Shown: positions 33,201-44,681 of the stretch, piece after piece
Layout of the letters: the number at the start of each line of letters is the position of its first letter
Numbering within the stretch: position 1 is the first letter of the stretch
From: Staphylotrichum longicolle
Lineage: Eukaryota > Ascomycota > Sordariomycetes > Sordariales > Chaetomiaceae
Reading direction: 5' to 3'
Length of the DNA stretch: 64,000 nucleotides
Assembly: GCA_019096155.1 (NCBI GenBank)
Contig: JAHCVI010000001.1
Span: 8,928,001 to 8,992,000, forward strand
Notes under the pieces: model-generated
The model's input: the letters and a program-made list of their open reading frames with translations, nothing else
Database searches by the model: none
What the model was told of the DNA's origin: nothing
Position numbers and translations under genes: made by a program

Positions 33201-35520
33201 GTCCTCGCTAACGTTGACGATGCTGCCCAAGAAGTAGTAGAGGCCTTCAGCGGTCTTGTACTTCTCGAACAGGTCGATCAAGCGCTGGGCACCGAGGAGC
33301 TCAGCGTACTTGGTAGCGATCTGGACCACAGATTGGAGGTTCTGGCGGATGTTGTGCTTCATCATGGCGTCAAGACAATCGATGGACTGCTCGACCGAGA
33401 GGCGGCCAAAGTACTCGATGAGCCAGTCAGGATTGAAGTTGGGCGCGCCAGCGATGTTGATGACGACGCGCTTGATGGCGGCGGGATCCTCGTACAACTC
33501 CATAGCCTTCTGCAAGAGGCCAGCCTGCTCGCAGAGAGTCGCAATGCGGGCCTTATCGAAGTAGGAGAACATGTCATTTCCGAGGATAGCATCGGCAACC
33601 TGCGGCGCATTGATCAGGTTCATCTCCAGAAGACGGGTCTGCAGGTTGGCCTGCTCAGGCTTGTTGTCCTTCAGGGCGTCGAGCAGGAAAGCGGTGGCTT
33701 GTTGGACCATGCCCTGAGACTGGAAGATGTCGACCACACGTTCCAGGTCGACCAGCGATCCACCTTCATGGTTGGCCAGAGATGTGGCAAACTCGGCACC
33801 CTTCTCGGGGTTGACACGGACAATGTGCTGGAGGAGCTGAACAAAGTCGGGCTGGTAGCTGGCCTGGGCGCAGTACGGCAGAATCTTCTCAAACTGGCCG
33901 GTTTCCGCAAAACCAGCAACGACCTTGTGGGGCACATTGGCCTTCAGGTAGATGGTGAGCGCCATGGCCATGTCGTGAGGGCGAACCATGTCACCAAGCT
34001 GCTCCGAGCATTCGAGCTTGTTTTCGGCGAGCCACTTTTGCAGCAGCTGCTTCCGGTTCTGTGCGAGCACAGGCTGAGCGAGCTCAATGGTTTCGTGCTG
34101 GTTGAGCGACCCCTTGTCGAGGAGCATGCCAAAGTATTGAAGAATATGCGACATCTGCCCGGGCTGCTGAGGGAGCCGCTTGAATCGCTCTATGGTTTGC
34201 GGCGTCCGCAGGAACCCGCGGGGCGAGTTGGCCGCAACCTTGGCGGCTTCTTGGTAGTTGCCGTTGCTGAAGAGCTGCTCGAAGCGCTGCTGGTAAAGGT
34301 TGTCCGCGCCGGGGAGTCCGGCACGGGAAGCCAGCTTGAGAGCCAACTCGGTGCCGTGGCTCTCGAGCACATACGGAACGATCGTGTTCTCGTCGGCGCT
34401 GACGAAGAGAACCTGGCCCTTCCGGTTGATGCCGAGAACACCGCTCGACTCCTTGTCGCCGCAGGCTGTGAAGATGGTCTCGCCCGAGATGCGGTTCATG
34501 AAGATGCATGTCGCCGTCTCGAGATCGTAGAGATGGATGAAACCATACTTGGTGATGAGGTAGATGATGCCGTACTTTTGCGAGACCTGGAGCGCAACCG
34601 GGAAATCATTGGCGGCTTCTGGCGGGAAGAAAACGTCGACTGCCTTCTTCGCGAACACCGGGTTCGTCTCGGGGTGGTCGACCTCAACAATGTGCAGCTT
34701 CGCGCCAACGGCGGTCCGGACAGCAAAGGTGAAGAGCTTGGTGTCCTCGGGTGCGCCCTCTAACCGGACCGTACCGAAAGCGGCGGCGTGGCCCTCAATC
34801 GCCTGGCTGATGCCGCGGTCTTTGGAGTACAGCTGCATGGCGCCAACGACGCGACCTTGCTGCTGCGAGATGCCGACCACGACCATCCACTTGCCGTCCG
34901 CACTCGTCCGGTAGTTGATGATTTGGTTGTTCTGTGCAATGTCAGCCACCGCCGTTTTTATCCGACCAGCACGAGAGCACCTACCTGAAGGTTGGTATTG
35001 CGATCAAACACCTTGACGGGCGACGCTTGGGTGGGATCAAAAACGTCCCAATGGTAGATGGCAGTTTCTGTGACCAAGCCCAGCGTTGACTCGCTGATCC
35101 ACTTCCAGAAGGCAACGTCCTCGCTCATGGTGGTCGACTTGAGCTTCTGCTTCTGCTCGAGGTCGAAGATCTGGAGTGTCCGTGATTGGGCCTTCAACGC
35201 AATGACCTGGCGCGACCAGTGCATTATGGCGCTGTCGGCCTTGATGGGCCGACGGATGACGTTGTTGCCATTCTTGAGATCGACGATAAGGACTTCGGGG
35301 GACGACGCCTCGTCCTTCTTGTCCCGGAGACAGATGAAGGAATCTGATTCTAGAGTCTGTCATAGAGACCAAAGGTCAGCAGGGGGGCAAGAAGACGAAG
35401 GACAGGGAGGGGCGGGAGACGGGATCGTACGCAGGAGTTGAAGGTGATCGCCGTCTGGTTAACACCCAAGCTGCTCAGCTGGAGCAGCTCCTGGAACTTG
35501 ATGGGCAATGCCGGCGCCAT
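30296..35520 (-). CDS. Clathrin heavy chain
   Basis: Triskelion leg of clathrin coats in endocytosis and trans-Golgi/endosome sorting. Exons in order are 35431-35520, 34985-35356, 30702-34931 and 30296-30649, totalling 5046 nt or 1681 residues, the standard length. Introns are 74, 53 and 52 nt, all phase 0. The N-terminal beta-propeller begins MAPALPIKFQELLQLSSLGV and includes SFICLRDKKDE and MHWSRQVIALKAQSRTLQIFDLE. The long alpha-solenoid of clathrin repeats includes LVIDAEQLQALVKQYERNGYFDELI-type segments and YYHYDEFDNAALAVMERP. The C-terminal trimerisation end is ELSWRNGLHDFTMPYMINLL, and the tail ends PQPTGFGF. It is divergent from NOP2 with 715 bp between start codons. No frame break was found over 5 kb. 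Confidence 0.97.
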
Positions 35521-36235
35521 GGTGAACTGGAAGCGCTCGGCTGCGCGGGGTGATGAAGAGTAGCAGCCAACTTGTCAAAAGTTGCTGGGCGGCGGATGAG
35601 ATGCGGGAAGCTTGGGAAGGTGACGTTGAAAGGGGGCAGAAATCGGTGGAGTCTGGTCGGGACACCGGCGAAACGAAAGGCGGAGTCGCGAATTACGATA
35701 CCCGCAACCAGGGCCGCTCAATTAAACAGGAAATCGATTGAGCAAGGAAAAGCAGGCTCTCGAGAAGGCGCTGGTGCTCGTGCAAGGAGTGGAGGCCTTG
35801 GTCGTTGTTCGTTGCTCGTTGCCTGATGCGCGCAGTGGAAGGAAAATGAAAGCTCTCGCTTGGTTTGTTGTGTGGCAGGCGCCAGATGCGGGTACTTTCT
35901 GAGTGATCTGTTAAGAGCAGGGAGCTGCAGGAAGGTTCATTCCTCTCGGCCAGGCTTGCCAGGGGAAGCGTCAGCTTGCAGGGGTTCCGTATTGGGTTTA
36001 GCCAATTTTGTCGCCAGGACACCAATCAGACCCCACTCTGCCACCCCAGCCGTTTCTGCCAGAGACAAGCAGAGCGGCGGGAGTGCAAGCAACGGCGCAG
36101 CAGTGGCTCTTATCGATAACGTTTTTTTGGCAAGAAAATTGCCAAAAGTTCTGCGGGCAGATTGCTGCGACACACTGCTGTCCCGCTGCAAACGACTGCC
36201 CCAAAGCCGGGAATCCGCCTGCAAACTCGCCAAAG
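35521..36235. promoter_or_regulatory. Divergent promoter region between clathrin and NOP2
   Basis: This 715-bp interval lies between the two start codons. No clear TATA box or repeat is seen. The NOP2 frame stays open upstream to 36008, but the conserved start MGVGRRMKKQGPPEP is at 36236. Confidence 0.5.
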
Positions 36236-39050
36236 ATGGGTGTTGGACGTCGCATGAAGAAGCAGGGCCCGCCCGAGCCTCTGTCGGAAGCACACTTTGC
36301 CAACCTCAAGCGGAAAAAGGGCCTCCCCGTCGACGACACCCCCGTCGAGGCCCCCTCCAACAAGAAGCGTCGCACAGCTGCGAAGCCCGAGAAGCCGAGC
36401 AAGAAAGCCCGTGGGGAGACGACTAAGGATGCCTCCGCGTCAAAGCCCGCAGGGAAGCAGGCCAATGGCTCCAAGAAGGCGCCAGGCAAGGCGAAGCCCA
36501 AGAAGGCCCCCGAGCCCGAGCTCGACTCGGACGAGGAGATGGACGATGAATTTGGAGCTTCCGATCTGGATGTCATCAGCGGCTCCGACCTGGACGAGGA
36601 GAAGCTTGGGGACGACTTCCTCGGCACCGACGACGAATCGGTCTACGACTCAGACCAGGACAACGCCAAGAAGGAGAAGTTTGTCTTTTCTGACGACGAG
36701 GACGACGACGATGAAGACAGAGAGGAGAAGTTGACAGCCGCCAATATCGAGGGTCTCTCGAGGAAACTGGACCAAAAGATGGCACGGGAGGCGGAGGAGA
36801 ACGAGGCAGAACTGCGCGAGGACGCTCTACAGACCAACATCGACGGCGATAAGCCCCAGGTTCTGGGCGACGATGACGAGGAGGACGAGCTGTCGGCCAA
36901 GACAAAGGGCTTGTTGGCGCCGGACCTCCAGATGCTGAGGACCAGGATAACAGAGACCATTCGTGTCCTGGAGGACTTTTCCAATCTCGCAGAGGACGGG
37001 CGGAGCAGGACTGAGTATACCACACAGTTGCTGAAGGACGTCTGTGCTTGTAAGTCTCCTGCGTCTTCATTGCTTGGTTTCTCAAATGGGGAGTATTGGT
37101 ACTGACGTTGGATTCCAGATTACGGTTACAATGAATTCTTGGCAGAGAAGCTCATGTACGTCTCAAAACCTCCTTTTTTCACACTTGTGGGATTGAGGCG
37201 CCCGATCGCCTGTTCCACGCAACGCTGGTGCATGAGGTTAGAGATTAACATCCCGCAGGAACCTCTTTCCGCCCAGGGAAGCATTCGCTTTCTTCGAAGC
37301 CAACGAGGTGCGTCTTCGTAAACAGGGTTTCCGTTTCTGTCCGTCACTAATGGAGGAATAGAGCGCTCGCCCCGTGGTCATCCGCACAAACACCCTCCGG
37401 ACACATCGCCGCGACCTTGCGCAAGCTCTCAGTTAGTAATGCTTTCACCTTGCTAAAAGAGCTTTCCTAATCCGGGCCTCCCATAGTCAACCGTGGTGTC
37501 ACACTGGAGCCTGTCGGCAAGTGGTCCAAGGTTGGCCTGCAGGTGTTCGAGTCAAGGTATGTGTTGATTCAGCAGCTGCGGTCAGTCCGAGTCTAACGAG
37601 GCTTTAGCGTGCCGTTGGGTGCTACCCCCGAGTACCTGGCTGGCCACTACATCCTTCAGGCCGCGTCTTCGTTCCTCCCCGTCATGGCGCTTTGCCCTCA
37701 GGAGAACGAGCGCTGCCTTGATGTAAGTGTCAGACTCTCTGAACCAGCCGTCAGACTGCTGACCTAGTTGTCTACAATAGATGGCCGCAGCCCGGTGGTA
37801 AAACGACACACATGGCGGCGCTGATGAAGAACACGGGTGTCATCTTCGCCAACGATCCCAGCAAGACTCGTGCTAAGGGTCTGATTGGCAACATCATCGT
37901 CTGGGCGCCAGAGTAAGCATTCCCGCAAGTCCAGTCTTTAGTCTTTATCGGCTAACTTAGGGCCTAGAATGTTATTGTCTGCAACTATGATGCGCGCGAG
38001 TTCCCTCGCGTGATGGGAGGGTTTGATAGAGTGTTGTTGGATGCCCCATGCTCAGGTTCGTAGCAGAAACTTCTGGGTTCTGTTTCACTGCTGACCTACG
38101 ATCCAGGAACTGGTGTCATTGCCAAGGACCCTTCGGTCAAGACCAACAGAGACGAGAAAGATTTCCAACAATTACCCCACATCCAGAAGCAGTTGCTTCT
38201 GGCGGCCATCGACTCGGTCAATCATGCAAGCAAAACGGGTGGCTACCTTGTCTACTCGACATGTAGCGTTGCGGTTGAGGAGAAGTGAGTCTGAGGCAAT
38301 TAGCCCGCAAACCCAAAATATGCTGACCATTTCCGCAGTGAGCAAGTCGTTGCCTACGCTCTCAGCCGTCGGCCTAATGTTAGGCTAGTTGAGGTAAGCT
38401 CTCGCCGACACACAACCCAATCCTGGGGTCATGGTTCAACAACATGCTGACTTCTGTTCTAGACCGGTCTGCCCTTCGGCAAGGAAGGCTTCACGAGCTT
38501 CATGGGCAAGGCGTTCCACCCCAGTCTCAAGTTGACACGGAGATACTACCCCCATCTGTACAACGTCGATGGGTTCTTCGTCGCCAAGTTCCAGAAGGTC
38601 GGCCCGACGCCGGGTAATGCGGTTCTCGCCAACGGCAAGAAGGATAAGGAAGCCGCCAGCATGAAGGCTGCCAGCGAGAGCGAGGGTGAGGTTGTCGACA
38701 AGACGCCCCTCGCCGCGGAGGGAGATGAGAAGGACGACGACTTTGGCGGGTTCGATGACAATGCTGATGAAGACTACATCGAGCGTGCGAAGCGCAACGC
38801 CATGAGGAGGCGCGGTCTGGATCCTAGGGCGCTGAAGAAGGGGCAGGGGAAGAAGCCGGCGAAGGAGGCGGAGACATCGGAAGACGATGCCGTCAAGGAG
38901 AAGCCCAAGGACAAGACGAAGAAGCCGGCCAAGGAGGCTGATGCCCCGAAGGAGGCCGTGAAGGAGAAGAGCCAGGACAAGCCAACGGAGAAGGCGAAAG
39001 ACAAGCCAAAGGAGAAGAAGGTGAAGTCGAAGGGGAAGGAGAAGAAGTAA
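36236..39050 (+). CDS. nop2: 25S rRNA (cytosine-C5) methyltransferase NOP2, frame broken in exon 7
   Basis: Nucleolar RsmB/NOP-family enzyme that makes m5C in 25S rRNA and is needed for 60S assembly. Exons are 36236-37049, 37119-37155, 37259-37307, 37362-37431, 37487-37556, 37608-37722, 37781-37912, 37968-38055, 38107-38284, 38339-38393 and 38463-39050. The N-terminus is basic then acidic. SAM- and catalysis-linked motifs DAPCSGTG and YSTCSV, with their two cysteines, are intact, and the tail is Lys-rich. Exon 7 cannot be read through. The motif expected as DMAAAPGGKT reads MAA then a stop at 37799 in the entering frame (PGGKTT continues two bases out of phase). The frame returns near 37896 before RLGAR. 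Two plus one missing bases explain both and keep exon length divisible by three. Assembly error is likelier than loss of an essential gene. Confidence 0.9.
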
Positions 39051-40035
39051 GCGCCGCAAAATAATAGACTGTATTCCTGCCAAAGCTGCACCAGGTCTTA
39101 GTGACGGTGTGAGATATCATGTCTGTCACTCAAGCGATCTTAGTGAACGGAACTCGCCCAAAGACCGGTTGCTGATGTGCAGCAGGAGCTGGAGAGCATG
39201 GCTTGGTCTCTCTGCAGCACGGAGCGCTCCGCTTCAACACCCAACGCCTTGGTCTCAGGCAAAGCGACCAAAGTGTTGGATGGACGACATCGCCATGATT
39301 CGTGCACGAGCAAGAGGACCGATTTCCAGCCGTGATTCTTTCCCGTTCCCAGCACCAGGCACATCCCATGAAGCATTCACTCTGGGATAACTACCCGTCA
39401 CAGCCAGAGCAGCAAACAATCACCAAATCAGGGCGAGTGACCAGCTGCAAACAGCACAGCAAGCACGATACTATCAAGAAAAGCAGATATGTACGTCCAA
39501 TCATTGCGGCCCTTCCCACGGCGAGCAGGGAAGAACCGCACCCAAGATCGAGCGCCGAAGTCGAAGACTCCGTCCCTCTCCATTCTGTTCGAAAACCTAC
39601 GATTTGGTCCTGGACCACGAACCGACTGCGTGAACAGCCGGGGGCCTCATAAACCGCGTTGGAGCTAGTTCCGAGAATGTGAAAATTTGCGTTGTTCATG
39701 AAGAGGAAAAAGGAAAGAAAAATCGAAGGGCGGAAATTTTTTGGTGGTTTTGAAGACGTGGTGGGTGGGGCTTTGTGGCTGGAGCGAGGTGCTGTGGCGT
39801 CGGGCGCATGGAGCGAGAGTGGGCCTGGAATGTGGCGCATGCTGTTCCAAGCTCGGCCGGGTCCATTCGGCTGCCAATCAAGCAGGGCCGCAAGCAGCCG
39901 AGACGCATTGTCCCAGTTCCAAGGCGCATGTGTCAAACGTCGGGCGATCGACGCAATATTCAACTCAAACTCTCTTCATTTCTCCTTGTCGCTCGTTTAC
40001 TGTTTTCTTCGACACCCAACCGTCTACAGCTCACC
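39051..40035. other. Intergenic region between NOP2 and the DUF1640 gene
   Basis: No gene is recognised. The last 80 bases (TTCATTTCTCCTTGTCGC and CTGTTTTCTTCGACACCC) look like a pyrimidine-rich leader of the next gene. Confidence 0.5.
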
Positions 40036-40938
40036 ATGAACCCAGTGCAGACGCTCCCGCGTTTCCTGCTCCCACGCCTGAGCTGGACCACTCCTCTGTC
40101 CACCATCCCGGGAGCTTCCGCAGTCGTCTTCCAGCAGGCCCGGGACACGGCCAAGCGGACAGGATGGCAAGACTCGCCGAGGAGATCCATCCATACGACG
40201 GGTGCGGGCTCCGTAAAGAGGCGTGGCGGTGGTGTCCTGGCGGAGAATAGCAGCAACATCCCCTCCCGGGCCCCGAGCAGCATCGTCCGCAACCCGGCCC
40301 TGCGCCGCGCATTCCACGCCTCAGCCGCGCGCAGGCGTGACCACCACTTCGACACGCTCCGCTTCGTCCAGCGCCTCCAAGAAGAGGGCTTCACCGAAGA
40401 GCAGTCCGTTGCCATGATGAAGGTCCTCAACGACGTCATTGAGGAGAGGTCAGCCCCCCGTCCAGATCATACATACCCTTGATCTAACAAACGCCCACCA
40501 ACAAACAGCATCCAAAACCTCACGCGCACCATGGTGCCCCGCGAGGAGGCCGCCAAGACGACGTACACGCAAAAGGTCGACTTCGCCAAGCTGCGTGGCG
40601 AGCTGCTGTCGGCGGACAGCACCGAGTCCAACGCGACGCGCGCCTCGCACGAGAAGCTGACCAACGACATCGCCAAGCTCAGCAGCCGGCTGCGCGACGA
40701 GATCGGGCGCACCCAGGCGAGCGTGCGCCTCGACCTCAACCTCGAGAAGGGCCGCATCCGCGAGGAGGCCGTCTCGCAGGAGCTCAAGATCAAGGAGACC
40801 GAGACCAAGATCGAGCAGGAGGCCGCCGCGCTGCGCCAGCAGCTCGAGCAGGTCAAGTTCCAGACGCTGCAGTGGCTCATGGGCGTGTGTACAGGGTTCG
40901 CGGCGCTGTTGTTGGGTGCGTGGCGGCTGTTGATGTGA
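40036..40938 (+). CDS. DUF1640 / CCDC90 (MCUR1-like) mitochondrial coiled-coil protein
   Basis: Two exons, 40036-40448 and 40509-40938, are joined by a 60-nt phase-2 intron and give 280 residues. The first 100 residues are basic, Ser/Arg-rich and lack acidic runs, as in a mitochondrial presequence. The family signature follows: HHFDTLRFVQRLQEEGFTEEQSVAMMKVLNDVIEES, ending at the exon junction. A long coiled coil comes next (about residues 150-250). A single C-terminal membrane helix closes the protein (WLMGVCTGFAALLLGAWRLLM). Yeast Fmp32 and human MCUR1/CCDC90B share this layout. The family is an inner-membrane scaffold linked to respiratory-complex assembly and, in animals, the calcium uniporter. 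The exact fungal role is not established from sequence. Confidence 0.9.
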
Positions 40939-41624
40939 AGAGGTCATGTGTGGTGTTTGTGTATGTCAGAAAGTCATTATACCAGCCAGCACGCAAGAAG
41001 AATCGTCGTTGAGAAATGATTGGCATGATGATCGTCGTTTGGCCCTGGGCCTTCAAAGTTAGGGTTGCGGACACACCATGTCGAGGGAATACAGCCCCTG
41101 ACACAAACACAGGTAAGAAAGGTAAGTAAGCAGTGTCACACACATGGGCCAAAGAACACAGCAAGTTTGGCAATCCAATTCCTGTAGCTAACCACTAAAT
41201 AGATAGAAATGACAGACCACCCCCGCGAGGTCCAGTAAATTGTATTTTCCCCACCATGGACCGTTCGATATACAAATGCGGCTACCGCTGCTTGCAGCGC
41301 CAACGGCTTTTTTCAACAAGGGTTGAGGCGGGTGGGCGCTCGTGTGAGACCCACGGACACCAGAAAAGAAGAGATGGTGGTGGTTGGTGTTTTGGTTTGG
41401 TGTTTTTTGTGTGCGGGGGGGATGGGGGTGCTGCCGTCTATGTTTCCAACTATGTACCCGCGAAGGGAAAACCGAGGGGCCATACGCCCTTGTTTGGTTT
41501 GCTTTGCTTCCTCCCCGTTCCTCGGATCTTGGGAGACCAGGAGTTGTGGAGGGACTGTCTGGCTGACGTGTTAGTAGGTCGCGGGTAGGAGAAGAGAAGT
41601 GAGGAATGGAAATGAGAGACTGAC
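40939..41624. other. Tail-to-tail interval between the DUF1640 gene and the pheromone precursor
   Basis: Holds the 3' flanks of both convergent genes. No further gene is seen. Confidence 0.5.
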
Positions 41625-42535
41625 TTAGGCCTCGATGATGCTGCGAGCAGCGTTGTACATGGCGTGGAGGTCGCGGGTGGCCTTGGTGCAGACGCCGGCG
41701 GGGCCGTTGCACGTCTCGGAGCGCTTCCAGCACGGCATGCCGATGAACTGGTCGCACCAGCCGGGGTCGGCGTCGCGGGCCATCTTGAGAGCGTTGCCCT
41801 GGTCGATGGTGTTGATGACGGCGGCCGCCGCGCGCTTGGCTTGCCAGCAGGCACCGCCCTCCTCGACGCACCTCTTGGCCTCGTCGGCGGCGGCGGCGCT
41901 GCCGTCGCGCTTCCAGCACGAAGAGCCGGTGAAGCGGGTGCAGAACCTGTCGGGCTCGGCCTCGGGCTCGGCGGACCGCTTCCAGCAGGGCATGCCGATG
42001 AACTGGTCGCACCAGCCGGGCTCGGCGTCACGCTTCCAGCACGGCATACCGATGAACTGGTCACACCAGCCGGGCTCGGCGTCACGCTTCACCGAGACGG
42101 AGGTGGTGTCTTCGCGCTTCCAGCACGGCATGCCGATGAACTGAGTGCACCAGCCGCCTTGAGGCTCGGCGTCGCGCTTCCAGCACGGCATGCCAATGAA
42201 CTGGTCGCACCAGCCGGGATCGGCCTCGCGCTTCTGGGCGGAGTGGAAGCCGAGGGAGCTGAAGAACTTGGCAGGGTCGTCGTGGCTGGCGGCAATGGCG
42301 AGAGCCAGCTCGTGGATCTGGCGGGCAGCGATGGTGGCAGTCTCGCCGCCGGACTCGCCGCGGTGGCCAGGTTGAGGTTGGACTTGATGGCATCGGAAAA
42401 GCGGCGGCGGCGGCGCTTGACGGTGTCGCAGGCCTGGCCCTCGGCGTGGCAGTAGCGCTTGTCTTGCTCCATGACAGCCGCGGCATCGACCGAGACCGCG
42501 ACGGCCAGGATGGTGAGGGGGAGAGTGAACTTCAT
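41625..42535 (-). CDS. Alpha-factor-type pheromone precursor, frame broken before the repeats
   Basis: Secreted precursor of a peptide mating pheromone. The ATG at 42535 starts a signal peptide (MKFTLPLTILAVAVSVDAAA), then a pro-region with KR and RRRRR sites. A Kex2-style repeat region follows. It has four copies of WCDQFIGMPCW and one WCTQFIGMPCW, each followed by KR. Copies 1, 3, 4 and 5 follow DAEP/EADP/DADP-G spacers that dipeptidyl aminopeptidase could trim. Divergent units are RFCTRFTGSSCW, RCVEEGGACW, YCHAEGQACD and TCNGPAGVC. The layout matches Neurospora-type precursors, but the mature peptide has seven residues between cysteines rather than six. One base is missing near 42357-42368: the reading frame from the ATG ends at 42089 without encoding the repeats. 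No usable intron explains this. Confidence 0.9.
41727..42212 (-). repeat. Five pheromone units of 33 bp within the precursor
   Basis: Plus-strand positions are 41727-41759, 41982-42014, 42036-42068, 42120-42152 (the WCTQ variant) and 42180-42212. Units are nearly identical in DNA, differing by single silent changes (for example GCAGGG for GCACGG, ATACC for ATGCC), so they are being kept similar by selection or conversion. Spacing is irregular. Confidence 0.92.
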
Positions 42536-44681
42536 GGTGTCGAAACTGGCGCAAGGAACGTCTCGAGTTGTTTCGAATGAAAGTGTTTTTCTTAAAAGAA
42601 GTCGATGACCCTTTGGGATGTCGCTGACTTGGTTATCTGGGTGAGGAGAGGAGAAAAGGGACGACACGAGGTTGCGGATGATGTTGTTTTATAGACATCA
42701 AGATGAAGGCTTATTCAGGGGGTTGCGCTTATTGTCAGAACGGTGTATAGACTTGGGCACGAGGGCTGCAGAGCACAAACTCGTCCTCGCAGTCTCGCCT
42801 CCCTCGTCAAAGACGACAAACAGCCATCCCGCCGGTCGACAAGGACCCTTGAGCAGAGGTCAAAAAAGAGATGCATACTGAGATTCAAGATTCCCTTGCT
42901 CTCGGGGACCTCCAGCAAAGGGCTATTCAGGCCCGAATAGGGAGTTGTGTGCCTTGCCGCCCAGAGTTCGCTTCTCGCAGCAACAAAGCGATCCGCGGAG
43001 TCGCCCTGGGCAAAAGGCAACTTCCGCACGATACGTCACTTGACGAGGCATGACAGTTTGGTGCCCGAGGGTTCTAGACTCGATTTGTCCTGATTGGGGT
43101 CCAGATGCGGATGCCGGTGTGGTTGAGTGTCGAGGGTGTCGAGGGATGTGCACCCCTGTCCCCCTTATTGAGTGTTTATTCAAACCCGCTTTGGGAAGTC
43201 GTGGCTTATTCACCAAAAGAACAGCCAACCAGCTCCACGACTGTTCAACGGCTGGTGGGTTCCCTGAGGCTCCCTTGCTCAACAGCTTGCCCGCTGACCG
43301 GTTTGCTTCAGAGCGGAATTCCACGAGAAACTCAGTTTTGGACAGCCACAACGTGGTGCATGCCGCACGGGAAACCTGGAGGCGCCCAAGAGACAGTCGC
43401 TCGTGGTGTTTTCACTCTTTTTCAGCCGCCTAACCACCACGCAAAGGTTTGCATCACGTTCTCTCAGCCAGACTAAATTTAAGATGGAGGCTGGAATGCG
43501 GAAGGGTGCATATGCCCAGCGGCCCCGGGGCTGCCCATGTCTCCCCTTCCTAGTCTCCACCTCTACCCATGTGGCAGCTGGGGTCGAAGAATCCGACGGG
43601 AGGTTTGTTCTGGAAGTTGTTCTGGAAGTCCCCAACTTTCTTCAGTGCGGGAACCGGTGGCGTAGTCCCCGGCACTTACCGCCTGCTTTCAGGGTTGTCA
43701 AGGGTGCACTTCCCGTCTTCGCCGATTCCTTGAGGTGCGGCAAGTCCGAGCTTTCAGTCTTGTCAGAAAGAGCGATCTCATCTGTCGAGAATACCTTCCC
43801 AGTGGCCTTTCCAGGCCAACCCAGACTCGGCACACCGGTTCCTTCTTCCTCGGAATCGGTTTGCACCCGACCTGAGGTTCCCCCATGTCCTGAGCGAAGT
43901 CGCTGAGGTGAGGTTGACTTTGGGCCAAGACCCTTTCCGTCCCGTCCTCGTTCCAGTTTTGCCGTCCCAGTCGAAGAGCCAAGCGCCCAGAACGCCGCTT
44001 CTCAACGGTTTGCTCGATCCCATACCTCGGTCGACTAAGGCAGGGGAAGACCCTCTTCCGACGAGCGGGGCTCAGAGACTTGTCCTCCTTGTTGTGAGGC
44101 CTTTCGCACTTGGCCCAGGTCCTGACAAAATCATTACCATTGTGGCTTGTCAGTCGCGGTTTTGAGACAACGATCCGGGAATGCCCAGCTTGGTCCACGC
44201 AGTCTCATCCGACTCAGCCGGACAAAAGTCCCACGCCACTGAAAATCCCCGGTCAACAAGCCTAAGGGTTTTCAATGTTGGAACTTTGGTAGTTGGCGCT
44301 TCACAGTACTGTCTCACAGCAGATCTACCAAAGGGTATGGATAAGCGTTTGCTTTTACGGTGGTGTTGCAGTTCATGTTCTCACTTCCTGTCTGGCAGGC
44401 ATCAGCGCTGCTACACAACACTACCTGACCTTAACTACGTTGCTTACCTCGTTGAGATTCTCTACTGCTGGTTACAAAGCTAATAATCATCGGATCCCAA
44501 AACAACCTGGGGTTCCACTGTTATCGAGAGTCCCAGGTGTTGCGCACAGTCTGGGGCCATCTACGAGTGGCGCACCTGTGATCGATCCCAGACCCTACAG
44601 GCTGAGCCGTCCTTTTCCTCTGGAATCCTGGACACCTCAGCTTCCTCGCACTCAAACTGGCTCGGTATGTTCCCTATCACG
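42536..44681. other. Intergenic, no gene recognised
   Basis: Upstream of the pheromone precursor and downstream of the orphan at 44682. Short open frames only, without recognisable protein character. It probably carries the mating-type or development-dependent promoter of the pheromone gene, but no specific site is recognised. Confidence 0.5.

Noticed and set aside
32472..34763. 763-codon plus-strand frame opposite clathrin
   Set aside because: Complement of a highly biased coding sequence; Leu/Val/Asp/Glu pattern is typical of an antisense shadow.
36008..36235. In-frame N-terminal extension of NOP2
   Set aside because: The added residues are not NOP2-like and the conserved start MGVGRRMKKQGPPEP lies at 36236.
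37723..37790. Alternative NOP2 acceptor at 37790 to avoid the frame break
   Set aside because: It would restore PGGKTT but delete the conserved MAAA and still leave the second break near 37896 out of frame.
41664..42455. 263-codon plus-strand frame opposite the pheromone precursor, with repeated units
   Set aside because: Its repeats (HADELVAPAG) are the complement of the pheromone repeats, and it has no credible start.
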